A DNA stretch of 64,000 nucleotides, taken from Halogeometricum limi. GTDB lineage: Archaea; Halobacteriota; Halobacteria; Halobacteriales; Haloferacaceae. A program made the position numbers and the translations under genes. The stretch is taken from assembly GCF_900115785.1 (NCBI RefSeq), contig NZ_FOYS01000006.1, positions 124,001 through 188,000 on the forward strand, read 5' to 3'. Positions 1 to 8,305 of this stretch are shown here, piece by piece. Each line of letters begins with the position of its first letter. Position 1 is the stretch's first letter. Under the pieces are notes generated by a model, which saw nothing but the letters and a program-made list of their open reading frames with translations, was not told where the DNA came from and did not search any database.

Positions 1-593
1 GTGACTGAGGTGGCGGCGGGAGCGAGGAGCGCCCGTTCGACGTAGCCGCGGAACGCCTCCAGCGAGTCGCCGAGGGCGGTGCCGACGGCGACGTTCTCCG
101 TCCGCGCGCCCCGAACGTAGGTGACGACGAACGACGCCGCTTCCGCGGGGTCGACGTCATCGCAGAACGTCCCCTCGGCGACGCCGTCTTCGAGTATCGA
201 GCGGACTTCCTCGGTGAGCACCTCGTCGAAGCGTTCGAGGCGCGAACGGTACGCCTCGTCGTAGGGTGCCTGCGCCTCTATCTCCAAGAGAGCCGTCCGA
301 AACTCGTGCGGTTCGCCGTCCGTCGGCGGGAGCAGCACCGTCTCCACGAGCGACAGCAGTCGGTCCGCGGCGTCGTCGCCGCCGACGTCGGAGATTCGCT
401 CTCGGAAGCGAGCGAGCAGTCTGTCGAGGAAGGCGAGCAACAGGTCGTGCTTACAGTCGAAGTGGTAGTGGAGTGCGGCCTTGCTCAGTCCCGCCTCGTC
501 AGCGATATCCTGCATCGTCAACTCCGCGTAGCCGTGGGTCCGGAGTGCGCTGTGCGTTCCGTCCATGATGTCGGTTGCAGCGTCAGAACTCAT
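1..593 (-). CDS. TetR/AcrR family transcriptional regulator (3' end outside window)
   Basis: A DNA-binding repressor-type protein; 197 codons are visible from an ATG at 593 and no stop occurs before the window edge, so only the last residues are missing. The N-terminal 45 residues form the TetR helix-turn-helix, with the typical run LTMQDIADEAGLSKAALHYH followed by F..K.DLL. The rest is an alpha-helical ligand domain whose ligand cannot be inferred. A TGACTG-N6-CAGTCA inverted repeat lies just upstream over its own promoter, which suggests autorepression. Other targets, often an adjacent efflux or fatty-acid gene, would be left of the window. Confidence 0.92.
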   Translation of the reverse strand, partial: MSSDAATDIMDGTHSALRTHGYAELTMQDIADEAGLSKAALHYHFDCKHDLLLAFLDRLLARFRERISDVGGDDAADRLLSLVETVLLPPTDGEPHEFRTALLEIEAQAPYDEAYRSRLERFDEVLTEEVRSILEDGVAEGTFCDDVDPAEAASFVVTYVRGARTENVAVGTALGDSLEAFRGYVERALLAPAATSV

Positions 594-627
594 GCAATCC
601 GACCGAGAAATCGGTCACTACGTGTAC

Positions 628-645
628 TGACTGGCTGGTCAGTCA
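628..645. promoter_or_regulatory. Inverted-repeat operator upstream of the TetR gene
   Basis: TGACTG and CAGTCA half-sites are separated by 6 bp; 14 of 18 positions are symmetric. The site lies immediately downstream of a T-rich BoxA-like stretch (reading leftwards, about 646-652) and about 35 bp upstream of the regulator's ATG. This is the expected place for TetR autorepression. Binding is inferred. Confidence 0.6.
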
Positions 646-775
646 AAAACCTTTCAGCTCTCGACGGAGGTGCCGCGAGCGGTAGCGTTAAACGGCGTAG
701 AACGTCCGTGAGACCCCCACACACGGGAGTAGCACTGCGATGAGAGAGACCCGGAAGCGACCGAAGACGGCGCGG

Positions 776-952
776 TCAGGCGAAGAACTGGTTCGCGTCG
801 CCGAAGAACAGTCCCAGCGCCGGACGTCGCTTCTCTGCGAACGCCTCGAACGAGTCGCCCAGGAGGTCGCGCGCGACTTCTTCGGAGATGACGCCCGACT
901 CGAAGAGGTCCCACACGTCCACCTTCTGTGACTCGGTCAGTTCGTCTGCCAT
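776..952 (-). CDS. Small conserved-type acidic protein, unknown function (58 aa)
   Basis: A 58-residue soluble protein starting at the ATG at 952. A BoxA-like AATATCC lies about 25 nt upstream, which fits a leaderless transcript. The sequence is helical and acidic (MADELTESQKVDVWDLFE...), has no cysteines and no membrane segment, and ends in an aromatic GLFFGDANQFFA tail. The acidic composition and codon use match genuine haloarchaeal genes. Longer upstream starts give arginine-rich sequence and were rejected. I do not recognise a named family. Confidence 0.7.
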   Translation of the reverse strand: MADELTESQKVDVWDLFESGVISEEVARDLLGDSFEAFAEKRRPALGLFFGDANQFFA

Positions 953-1158
953 CGTCACTGCTTCGCACTCGGGGGATATTGGTGTGCTCCCTGTTACACA
1001 CGTTAACATCCGCATAAGCCGCTGGAACGGTTCACAGAGGCCGGCGCGCGGAGAACGGTACCGAGACGCGAGTGAACTCCGCGGCCGGACCGACGCCGGC
1101 GAACCGAGAGTGACCGCAGGGCGTAGCGTTTTGAGGGCCACCGACGAACCGTGTTCGC

Positions 1159-1956
1159 ATGGACCTCGAAATCGACGGCGACGCGGCACTCGTCACGGCA
1201 TCGAGTAGCGGTCTGGGGAAGGCGTCCGCGCGGGCACTCGCCCGCGAGGGTTCGAACGTCGTGATGAACGGACGGGACGAAGACCGACTCGAAGATGCGG
1301 TCGCGGAGGTACGGGCCGACGCCGCCGACGGCGCGACGGTGGTCGGTCAGCCGGGAGATTTGACCGACCCCGACGACATCGAAGACCTGGTCGCGCGGAC
1401 CGTCGACGAGTTCGGCGGCCTCGACCACCTCGTCACGTCGGCGGGCGGCCCGCCGTCGAAACCGTTCATGGAGACGACCGAACGGGAGTGGTACGAGGCG
1501 TTCGACCTCCTCGTGATGAGCGTCGTTCGGACCGTCTGGGAGGCCGAAGAACACCTCCGCGCGGGCGACGGCGGCACCATCGTCAACGTCACCTCGCGAA
1601 GCGTGAAGGAGGCCATCGACGGCCTCGTCCTCTCGAACTCCGTTCGGATGAGCGTCATCGGGTTAGAGAAGACGCTCTCGAAGGAACTCGCTCCCGACGT
1701 GCGGGCGAACGCCGTTCTCCCCGGGTCGCACGAGACGCCGCGCATCGAGGAACTCATCGAACAGGGCGTCGAGCGAGGTGAGTACGGGTCGTATCAGGAC
1801 GGTCTGAACGACTGGGGGCAGGGAATCCCCGTCGGTCACATCGGCGACCCGATGGACCTCGGACGGACTGTCGCGTTCCTCTCGTCGCCGCAGTCGCAGT
1901 ACCTGAACGGAATCGCCGTCCCCATCGACGGCGGGGCGGGCGCGTCGAACCTCTGA
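1159..1956 (+). CDS. SDR family oxidoreductase with non-canonical active site
   Basis: A 265-aa Rossmann protein of the short-chain dehydrogenase/reductase family. The nucleotide-binding loop is TASSSGLG at residues 13-20 (TGxxxGxG with Ala for the first Gly), followed by the DLTD motif and a degenerate NNAG (TSAG at 94-97). The catalytic Ser is present (S146). At the expected YxxxK positions the protein has S159 and R163. Such SxxxR variants occur in 3-oxoacyl-ACP-reductase-like SDRs of unknown activity, so a reductase activity should not be assumed. The ATG lies about 28 nt after a BoxA-like GCGTTTTGA, a leaderless arrangement. An MFS gene follows 88 nt downstream. Confidence 0.88.
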   Translation: MDLEIDGDAALVTASSSGLGKASARALAREGSNVVMNGRDEDRLEDAVAEVRADAADGATVVGQPGDLTDPDDIEDLVARTVDEFGGLDHLVTSAGGPPSKPFMETTEREWYEAFDLLVMSVVRTVWEAEEHLRAGDGGTIVNVTSRSVKEAIDGLVLSNSVRMSVIGLEKTLSKELAPDVRANAVLPGSHETPRIEELIEQGVERGEYGSYQDGLNDWGQGIPVGHIGDPMDLGRTVAFLSSPQSQYLNGIAVPIDGGAGASNL

Positions 1957-2044
1957 GGCGACGACGTCCGAATGTCGGGCGCGACGCCCGCGGCAGACTG
2001 CCGGAATCCGAAGCCACGTCCCCCTCCGCGTCCGAGAGAGACGC

Positions 2045-3211
2045 GTGACCGAGACACCGACCGACGACGCCGACCGCTACGCGACGCGGATGCTCCTCGC
2101 GGTGTCTCTCGGGTGGGCCGTCCTCCAGGCGGGACGCTTTCTCCTCTCGCCGCTGTTACCCGCGATCATCACCGACCTCGGAATCACGGAGGCGACGGCC
2201 GGCCTCGCACTCGCCGCGTTTCAGGGCGTCTACGCCGTCACGCAGTACCCCGGCGGCGAGTACTCGGACAACTGGAACCGGACGACGCTCATCGTCCCCG
2301 GACTCGTCATCCTCGTCGTCGGCTTCCTCCTCTTCGGCGTCGTGAGCAGTCTCGCCACGTTCGTCGTCGCCGCCGTCGTCGTCGGACTCGGAAAAGGGCT
2401 GTTCGCCATTCCCTCTCGAGCGCTTCTCTCGGACCTTTTCACCGCCAGACGCGGCCGGGCGCTCGGTATCTACGCCGCCGGAACCGACCTCGGGGGACTT
2501 CTCGCCTCAGGCGTCGCCGTCCTCGCGCTCACCTACGCGACGTGGCGCGCTCCCTTCGTCCCCGTCGCCGCCGTGCTCGCGGCGGTGACGCTCCTGTTCG
2601 TCGTCTGGACCAGAGAGGAGTTTCACGTCGGGTCGGCGTCGCTGGACCTCTTCGGAACCATTCGCCGACTCGTAGCCAGTTCCGAGCAACGCGGGACGCT
2701 CGTGGCGTTCGCGCTCTTCTACTTCATGGTCGGCGGCTTCATCAACTTCTTCCCGACCTACCTCGCGCAGGCCCGCGGGTTCTCGGACGGCCTCGCGAGT
2801 GCGACGTTCGCCATCGTGTTCGCCGTCGGTCTCGGAATCAAACCGGTGGCCGGCGGACTCGGTGACCGGTACTCTCGACGGAGTATCGCCGTCGTCGGAC
2901 TCCTCCTCGCGGCCGTCGCACTCGCCGCACTCGTCCTCGCGGAGTCGCGACTCGTCCTCTGGGCGGCCGTCGTCGTCACGGCGGCGGGCTACAAAACGGG
3001 GTTTCCGCTCGCCGATGCCATCATAATGGACGACGCTCCCGCCGACGGGATGGGTGCCGACCTCGGTGCCGCGCGTGCGCTCTTTCTCGGCGCGAACGCG
3101 CTCGGACCCGCCTACGTCGGCGTCGTCGCCACCTACGCCGGATACGCACCCGCGTTCGGCGGACTGGTGGTCTGTCTGCTGGTCGCCGCTGTGTTGCTAC
3201 TTCGAGGCTGA
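2045..3211 (+). CDS. MFS transporter
   Basis: A 388-aa polytopic membrane protein with about 12 predicted transmembrane segments. It starts at GTG 2045, directly after GAGAGAGAC. The MFS signature between TM2 and TM3 is degenerate (GGEYSDNWNR), with a second copy after TM8 (GGLGDRYSRR). Major facilitator proteins exchange small solutes with proton or sodium gradients; the substrate cannot be read from the sequence. It is on the same strand as the SDR 88 nt upstream and may be cotranscribed with it. Confidence 0.88.
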   Translation: MTETPTDDADRYATRMLLAVSLGWAVLQAGRFLLSPLLPAIITDLGITEATAGLALAAFQGVYAVTQYPGGEYSDNWNRTTLIVPGLVILVVGFLLFGVVSSLATFVVAAVVVGLGKGLFAIPSRALLSDLFTARRGRALGIYAAGTDLGGLLASGVAVLALTYATWRAPFVPVAAVLAAVTLLFVVWTREEFHVGSASLDLFGTIRRLVASSEQRGTLVAFALFYFMVGGFINFFPTYLAQARGFSDGLASATFAIVFAVGLGIKPVAGGLGDRYSRRSIAVVGLLLAAVALAALVLAESRLVLWAAVVVTAAGYKTGFPLADAIIMDDAPADGMGADLGAARALFLGANALGPAYVGVVATYAGYAPAFGGLVVCLLVAAVLLLRG

Positions 3212-3405
3212 ATTTCGATAGAACTGATTGGACAGCAGTACGCGTACCGGCCGTCGGTTCCGGGACGTAACCGGTTCTGTTCTCCGAGAGAAAACGTCCG
3301 GTGCATCCCAGAAGAGCCGAGAGTTTTACGCGGTGGTGCGCGGCGAAACGCGAACGGGACAGATTTGTTTTCGGGAGATTCATTCACGCTTCACAGAATG
3401 TTTAT

Positions 3406-3419
3406 TCAGGAATTCCTGA
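3406..3419. promoter_or_regulatory. Perfect 14-bp palindrome upstream of the 3483 promoter
   Basis: TCAGGAATTCCTGA is a perfect dyad located about 35-48 bp upstream of the BoxA at 3454-3460. This spacing suits an activator or repressor dimer. The winged-helix protein encoded by the second ORF of this unit is the obvious candidate ligand, but that link is inference. Confidence 0.45.
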
Positions 3420-3453
3420 TATTCTCTTAAAGAAGTAAGCGTATCCGAAAATC

Positions 3454-3460
3454 TTATTTA
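3454..3460 (+). promoter_or_regulatory. BoxA promoter element for the 3483/3635 unit
   Basis: TTATTTA in an AT-rich stretch, centred 26 nt upstream of the ATG at 3483. This is the usual haloarchaeal distance from the TATA-like box to a leaderless transcription start. Confidence 0.55.
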
Positions 3461-3482
3461 ACGAAGCCCTAAACAGGATGTG

Positions 3483-3638
3483 ATGGCAGATATCACAGAG
3501 AAACAACCGAGTGGGGAGGACGAGACCGAAGGAGTAGAACGGTCTCGCATCGGTGCACAACTTCGAGATTCCGTCGCCGAATCCGACAACTTTCGTGAAG
3601 ATTATTCGAGCGAGCGCCGTAGAGGGGTCCGGCCATGA
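3483..3638 (+). CDS. Small acidic protein, 51 aa, overlapping the next gene
   Basis: An ATG at the leaderless distance from a BoxA opens a 51-codon frame that is acidic at first (MADITEKQPSGEDETEG) and ends in an arginine-rich stretch. Its TGA overlaps the ATG of the winged-helix gene (ATGA, 4-nt overlap), so translation of the two is probably coupled. No family is recognised. It may be a genuine small protein or mainly a leader that delivers ribosomes to the regulator. Confidence 0.6.
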   Translation: MADITEKQPSGEDETEGVERSRIGAQLRDSVAESDNFREDYSSERRRGVRP

Positions 3639-3919
3639 GCGTCGGAACGAGTCGCTGGGACGAGGTGGGGTACATCATCAGCTCTCGGTACCGCGTTCTC
3701 GTCCTCGAACGTCTCATCGAGAGTCCGGCGACGCCGTCCCGCATCGCGGCGGATTCGAGTAGTTCTATCACGCACGTCTCGCGTGCGCTCCAACAACTCC
3801 GCGAACGCTCGCACGTCGAACTGCTGGTGTCGGAAGACCGAAAGAAGGGTCGCGTCTACGGCATCACCGACGAGGGTCGGTCGGTGTGGGAGACGGTCGA
3901 CACCGAGGACCTCGTCTGA
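3635..3919 (+). CDS. Small winged-helix transcriptional regulator
   Basis: A 94-aa protein that is almost entirely one winged helix-turn-helix: YRVLVLERLIESPATPSRIA (helices 1-2), SSITHVSRALQQLRE (recognition helix), then a beta-wing LLVSEDRKKGRVYGITDEG. This is the compact MarR/ArsR-like form common in haloarchaea, with no ligand domain visible. It is translated from the second position of a two-ORF unit, overlapping the upstream small ORF by 4 nt. The palindrome at 3406-3419 may be its operator. Confidence 0.85.
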   Translation: MSVGTSRWDEVGYIISSRYRVLVLERLIESPATPSRIAADSSSSITHVSRALQQLRERSHVELLVSEDRKKGRVYGITDEGRSVWETVDTEDLV

Positions 3920-4232
3920 GAGACGACCGCGAGTCGTCGCCGTAGACCCTCCCTCTCTTCTCGATATCTTCTCGGTCGCCGCCGGCCGACGCCCCAGTCG
4001 ACGGCAACGCGAACGGTCAGTGAGGCCGTCTCGGGGCGTTAATAGGTCGTTAACAGCGAGAGGACGCTCAGAATCGGGGTCGTCACGGGAAGACGGGCGA
4101 CCACGGTGGACGTTTGGCCGGCAGCGTGAGAGATGCGACTCCGGTCCCGGCCGTCGCACTCGCGGCGGCGCGAACGCTCGGAGTAGTATCATCTTCTGCA
4201 TAACAAAGGGTAGCTTCGACAACTATTCACCA
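3920..4232. other. Intergenic region with promoter
   Basis: About 310 bp with no supported gene. The left two-thirds is GC-rich and structureless. The right end becomes AT-richer and carries a BoxA-like CATAAC at 4199-4204, about 31 nt before the ATG at 4233. Confidence 0.5.
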
Positions 4233-4373
4233 ATGAGACGAGACTGTGCTGCCGTATCGAACCGACCGCGGAACGCCGACGCGAGTCGTCCGGACCGGAG
4301 ACGCGACGGCGAGGAACGGACCGCGCGAACCGGATGGACGAACCAGTCGGCGGGACAGGAGACGACGCGATGA
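4233..4373 (+). CDS. Possible leader ORF (46 aa) before the FG-GAP gene
   Basis: The ATG at 4233 lies about 31 nt after a BoxA-like CATAAC and opens a 46-codon arginine- and aspartate-rich frame. Its TGA overlaps the downstream ATG at 4370 (ATGA). The composition is not typical of a folded haloarchaeal protein, so a translated leader that couples to the main gene is more likely than a functional protein. Evidence is positional only. Confidence 0.35.
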   Translation: MRRDCAAVSNRPRNADASRPDRRRDGEERTARTGWTNQSAGQETTR

Positions 4374-5575
4374 GCGACGACGTCTCGCAGGTGGCCCCCA
4401 ACACGTCCACTGTGGACGACGACGGCGGGACCGGCACGGCGTTCCGGTTCCGACACGAGACCATCGACGCGAACCCACCGAGCGGTCGGTTGTTCATCTG
4501 CCACCCGACCGACCTGACGGGAGACGGTCTTCCGGACCTCGTGGTCGGCGGCATGGGCTCGACGAAGGTGTCGACGCCGATACCCGGTCTGACCGTCGAA
4601 CGCTCGTCGCTGCCGGGTAACCTGTTCAAGCGCTTCGAGACGGACCTGTTCTGGTACGAGAACGGCGGGTGGGAGCGTCACGAGATGAGCGACGGGACCG
4701 AACTCCGACTGCTCGGGAGCACGCTCGTCGACTTCGACGGAGACGGGTCACAGGACGTCGTCGTCGGTCAGGGACTGGGATTCCGCGGAATCTACTGGTT
4801 CGAACGACCGGACGACCCGCGCGAGACGTGGACCGAACACCTCCTTCGGAGCGACTTCGAGAAGTACCACGACCTGGCGTTCGGCGACGTCGACAACGAC
4901 GGCGAACCCGAACTCGTCGGCGTCTCTCAGGAGAGCGAAGTCGTGTTCTACTACGACGTGCCCGACGACCCCCGACAGACGCCGTGGCCCGACGAGACCA
5001 AGCACGTCATCGAGGAGGACGTCAACCTCGAAGGCCTGTGTATCGTCGACATCGACGGCGACGGGAAGAACGAACTCATCGCGGGCACCTACATCTACCG
5101 TCAGACCGACGACGGGTGGGAGCGCGAAACCATCGTCGACGGCTGGGACTGGACGCGCGTCGCCGTTGCCGACCTCGACGACGACGGCGAACTCGAAGTC
5201 ATCTTCGCGGAGGGCGATTCGCCCCTCCTCGGAGACCACCCGGGGCGAGTCGCCTGGTTCGACCCGCCAAACTGGGAGCAGCACACCCTCAGAGACGACC
5301 TGTACTGTCCGCACTCGCTTCAGGTGGCCGACTTCACCGGGAACGGCCTCCCCGACCTGTACGTCTCCGAGATGGGTCTCGGCGTGAACGACGACCCCCA
5401 GCACCTCATCTTCGAGAACAAGGGCGACGGGACGTTCGAGGAACACGTCATCGCGACGGGCGTGGAGACGCACGAGGCGAAAGTCGTCGACATGACCGGC
5501 GACGGGCGTCTCGACATCGTCGGGAAGTCGTACGAACCCGACGCTCACGTCGACATCTGGTACAACGAATCCTGA
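4370..5575 (+). CDS. FG-GAP/VCBS repeat beta-propeller protein
   Basis: A 401-aa protein made of FG-GAP/VCBS-type repeats. At least six calcium-loop copies are visible, such as DFDGDGSQDVVVG, DVDNDGEPELVGV, DIDGDGKNELIAG, DLDDDGELEVIFA and DMTGDGRLDIVG. Each follows a beta-strand blade, so an integrin-alpha-like beta-propeller is expected. No signal peptide or membrane segment is visible, although relatives are often surface carbohydrate-related proteins. The start at 4370 has GGAG upstream and the stop-start overlap; an in-frame ATG at 4334 would add 12 residues. It opens the glycan island, so a role in glycan binding or processing is inferred. Confidence 0.85.
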   Translation: MSDDVSQVAPNTSTVDDDGGTGTAFRFRHETIDANPPSGRLFICHPTDLTGDGLPDLVVGGMGSTKVSTPIPGLTVERSSLPGNLFKRFETDLFWYENGGWERHEMSDGTELRLLGSTLVDFDGDGSQDVVVGQGLGFRGIYWFERPDDPRETWTEHLLRSDFEKYHDLAFGDVDNDGEPELVGVSQESEVVFYYDVPDDPRQTPWPDETKHVIEEDVNLEGLCIVDIDGDGKNELIAGTYIYRQTDDGWERETIVDGWDWTRVAVADLDDDGELEVIFAEGDSPLLGDHPGRVAWFDPPNWEQHTLRDDLYCPHSLQVADFTGNGLPDLYVSEMGLGVNDDPQHLIFENKGDGTFEEHVIATGVETHEAKVVDMTGDGRLDIVGKSYEPDAHVDIWYNES

Positions 5576-5576
5576 A

Positions 5577-5595
5577 CGCCGGCTTTTTTCGTCGA
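5577..5595 (+). terminator. T-tract terminator after the FG-GAP gene
   Basis: Six consecutive T residues at 5584-5589 follow a short GC-rich stretch (GCCGGC) right after the stop codon at 5575. This is a typical haloarchaeal T-rich termination site. Confidence 0.5.
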
Positions 5596-5649
5596 CTGCG
5601 CCCCCGCGTTTTCCGTTCGGTCACACGTAGAGAGCGACGCGTCTGACCC

Positions 5650-5691
5650 GGGTCGGCACCGGTTTGCGCCGGGTCGGTACCGGTTCGCGCT
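5650..5691. repeat. Two tandem copies of a 21-bp repeat
   Basis: Unit 1 (5650-5670) and unit 2 (5671-5691) match at 18 of 21 positions, both beginning GGGTCGG and containing ACCGGTT. A decayed third start (GGGTACG) follows. It lies in the convergent gap between the FG-GAP gene and the small membrane protein; no function is evident. Confidence 0.6.
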
Positions 5692-5782
5692 GGGTACGTC
5701 GCGGTCGAAGCGACCGCTGAGAGAGTCAGAGAGCGTCGAGCGTCGAAAAGCGGGTGCGCCGCCACCGAACGTCGCCGGCCGG

Positions 5783-6169
5783 TTACGGGAGCAGTTCGGG
5801 GAGTTGTTGGAGCACGAGGTAGCCGAAGACGACGAACCCGCCTCTGACGACCCAGTTGAGCCGCGACCACCACGTCGGAACCCGGTCCGTCGGTGCCAGC
5901 ACGATTCGCAGCGTCAGGAGTCCGAGAAAGGAGACGACGAAGTAGAACTCCGGAGACCACATCTCGAGGGTGAACAGGACGGCGGCGACGAGTAACATCA
6001 CCCCGGCCTGTGCGGCCGCGAAGGTTCCGAGGCTGGCGTCCCCGTCTTCACCTCCCGTGCTACCCGTGCGGTTCCACGGGCGGCGTGCCGTCGTGGAGTA
6101 TTCACCGGAGCCGTCGGTCGCGGTCCTCTCTGTTTCGTCGGCGGAGTCAGTCGTTGTTTTCGAGCGCAT
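5783..6169 (-). CDS. Small membrane protein, unknown function
   Basis: A 128-aa protein from the ATG at 6169 (an in-frame ATG 18 nt upstream is less likely). A hydrophilic Ser/Thr-rich N-terminus of about 45 residues precedes three hydrophobic segments: AAAQAGVMLLVAAVLF, FYFVVSFLGLLTLRIVL and WVVRGGFVVFGYLVLQQL. It is transcribed toward the FG-GAP gene. Its place beside the flippase suggests a membrane role in the glycan island; no family is recognised. Confidence 0.65.
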   Translation of the reverse strand: MRSKTTTDSADETERTATDGSGEYSTTARRPWNRTGSTGGEDGDASLGTFAAAQAGVMLLVAAVLFTLEMWSPEFYFVVSFLGLLTLRIVLAPTDRVPTWWSRLNWVVRGGFVVFGYLVLQQLPELLP

Positions 6170-6269
6170 TTGATGTCTGTGAAGCACTCACTCGGTCTGT
6201 CCGTGAGCGTTCGTTTCTGGGGCTTTGAATATTCCGGTCATCTGGAAAGATAGCGGTGCGGACGCGTGC

Positions 6270-7790
6270 TCAGAGCATGTCGCGGATGTTCTTGATCTCG
6301 CGGAGGATGTTCCAGTTGATGCGCGAGTCGAGTGCGACGACGGCGGCCGCGTACGTCGCCATGCCGACGACGACGAGAACGACCAGTTCGGCGAGTGGGG
6401 GAAGCGACTGGACCACGTTCCGAGTCCAGAAGACGGCCGCACCCATCAGTATCGCCGCCGGAAGCGGGTAGGCGAACTCGAGCACCAGGCGCTTGAAGTC
6501 CGCTTCCGCGGCGCTCGCGGCCAGATACGTGTCGATCGGGAACATGATGAACGCGTACACGCACGTGATGACGAGCGCGGTTCCGGTGAGACCGTACGCG
6601 ACGGTCGCCGGGTAGAGCGGAATCGCCATGAGCACGATGCTGAGGAGTTGGAGTTTGACGAGGTAGTCCGGGTGGCCGGTCGCGCGCCAGACGGAACCGT
6701 ACGAGGAGACGAAGCCTCGAATCATCCCGTACGCCGCGAGGACCTGCATCGGAACGACCATCGGAAGCCACTGCTCTCCCAGCACGGCTTCGACGAACGT
6801 CGGTGCGACCATCGCGATACCGACCGCCATGGGCGCTGCGAGGAACGCGGAGATACGAACCGTCTTGTAGAACGCCGTTCTGAGCTTCTCGACGTCGTCT
6901 TGGACCTCCGAGTAGGCCGGGAACGAGACGGACGCGATGACGTGCGTCACCTCCGTCGCCGGGGCGTTCGACAGCCGGTAGGCCATCTGGTAGAACCCGA
7001 GCGAACTCGCGGAGAGCAGCCACCCGACGAAGTGGTCGTCGCCTTCGTTTCGGATGTAGTTCATGATGCTGCCGCCGGTAATCCACTTGCCGTAGTCGAA
7101 CATCTCGCGGGCCAGTTCGACGTCGAACCGGGGCCACGGACGGTAGCCGTGGAGCACGTAGGACAGGATGGTTCGAATCGTGTTCCGGGAGAGATATCCG
7201 ACGACGAGCGCCCACGGAGACGGGTTCCAGAGCGCGTACGCGAGCGCAGCGAAGAAGTATGCCGCCTCGCCGCTCACGTCGTACACGAACTCCTTGTGGA
7301 ACACGAGGTCCTTTCGGAAGTAGAGGATGGCGGGGTTTCGAAGCCCGAGGATGAGCGGGCCAATCGCCATCACCGGGAGAATCTCGACGACGAGCGCCTC
7401 GTCGTAGAACGAACCGACGTACGGCGCGCTGAAGAACAGAATCGCCGCGAGGGTGATACCACGGCCGGCGTTCATCACCCACGCGGTGTCGAGATATCTG
7501 TCGACGTTCGAGTCGCGGTTGTAGATGAGGGCGTCGTCGAGTCCGAGCTTCGAGAAGCGCTCGAGACCGATGATGACCAACATCCCGATGGCAACGATAC
7601 CGAACGCGCGCGGCGAGAGCAGTCTGGCGAGGAGAATCGCCGTCAGTAGCTGGAACACGCGTCCCGAGACGTTGAGCGCAGTCGCCCAGATACCGCCCGT
7701 GATGGCTCGTTCCATGAGCGTTCCCTCGGGCGTCAGAATCTGTTTCAGCCGCGCGAACGCCTTCCGGATGCGGTCGGCAGGTCCCGCCAT
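6270..7790 (-). CDS. Polysaccharide flippase, Wzx/TuaB-like (MATE superfamily)
   Basis: A 506-aa polytopic membrane protein with about 12-14 transmembrane segments and the features of lipopolysaccharide/polysaccharide biosynthesis flippases: an N-terminal GGIWATALNVSGRVFQLL helix, the ARLLSPRAFGIVAIGML region, a central FDYGKWITGGSIMNY and the MAYRLSNAPATEV loop. The family moves lipid-linked oligosaccharide units across the cytoplasmic membrane. The start MAGPADRIRK gives a short amphipathic N-terminus and matches the usual length. It is the only flippase in the island, so it probably exports the glycan built by the surrounding transferases. Confidence 0.9.
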   Translation of the reverse strand: MAGPADRIRKAFARLKQILTPEGTLMERAITGGIWATALNVSGRVFQLLTAILLARLLSPRAFGIVAIGMLVIIGLERFSKLGLDDALIYNRDSNVDRYLDTAWVMNAGRGITLAAILFFSAPYVGSFYDEALVVEILPVMAIGPLILGLRNPAILYFRKDLVFHKEFVYDVSGEAAYFFAALAYALWNPSPWALVVGYLSRNTIRTILSYVLHGYRPWPRFDVELAREMFDYGKWITGGSIMNYIRNEGDDHFVGWLLSASSLGFYQMAYRLSNAPATEVTHVIASVSFPAYSEVQDDVEKLRTAFYKTVRISAFLAAPMAVGIAMVAPTFVEAVLGEQWLPMVVPMQVLAAYGMIRGFVSSYGSVWRATGHPDYLVKLQLLSIVLMAIPLYPATVAYGLTGTALVITCVYAFIMFPIDTYLAASAAEADFKRLVLEFAYPLPAAILMGAAVFWTRNVVQSLPPLAELVVLVVVGMATYAAAVVALDSRINWNILREIKNIRDML

Positions 7791-8191
7791 CTACGCCGTC
7801 TCCCCGCACGGTACGGCGTACTCGGAGCGGCCGTCGTTCCGGCGTGGCCGGTCGAGGGGTCGCGATTCACACCGGTCTCGGTCGGTCGATTCGGAGTGAC
7901 CCGAACCGCCAGCGTCTGCGAATATCCCGAGCGGTTCACCCGACTGGACTGTCACGGTCATGTTTTCGGTCTCTTGTAAGTTTAGGCAGTTAGTTAATTA
8001 CTGTAAACCAGAATTCAACGAGTCCCAAAACGGACGCTCGAAGCCTCGAAGTGGCCGTATTATCGGTTTCTGAACGATGTGCGGAAGATTCCGATCGAAA
8101 GCACGAACGGGACGATAACCATCGGCTGGGAAACTAGAATTCACGGTAGGTACGAATTAACAAACTGGAATCATATACGATACATCTGAAG
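7791..8191. other. Divergent promoter region, AT-rich
   Basis: About 400 bp between the divergent flippase and GT4 genes. From about 7970 the sequence is clearly AT-rich. It holds an imperfect dyad at 7987-8003 (CAGT...ACTG around TTAATT) and a BoxA-like CATATAC at 8172-8178 pointing right. No gene is supported. Confidence 0.5.
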
Positions 8192-8305
8192 ATGAGTCAA
8201 CATTGTGCCAAGCAAACGGGGATGCCACCTTGGCTCTACTCACGCGGCGGGACCAACCACGACCACGGCACGGTCGGCGATTCAGGGAGTGCCGTCGATG
8301 GGTGA
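8192..8305 (+). CDS. Possible leader ORF (37 aa) before the GT4 gene
   Basis: An ATG 17 nt after the BoxA-like CATATAC opens a 37-codon frame whose TGA lies 5 nt inside the following glycosyltransferase gene (8-nt overlap). The spacing to the BoxA is short for a leaderless start, so this is the weakest of the leader ORFs in the island. Confidence 0.22.
   Translation: MSQHCAKQTGMPPWLYSRGGTNHDHGTVGDSGSAVDG

Noticed and set aside
1972..2865. A 297-codon + frame overlapping the MFS gene
   Set aside because: Arg/Pro-rich shadow; the GTG-start frame at 2045 has the transporter helices and motifs.
6225..7649. A 474-codon open frame on the + strand, and a 523-codon frame on the - strand, both over the flippase gene
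   Set aside because: Both are Arg/Asp/His-rich shadow translations of the GC-rich flippase gene; they lack any motif, while the flippase frame has clear membrane helices.
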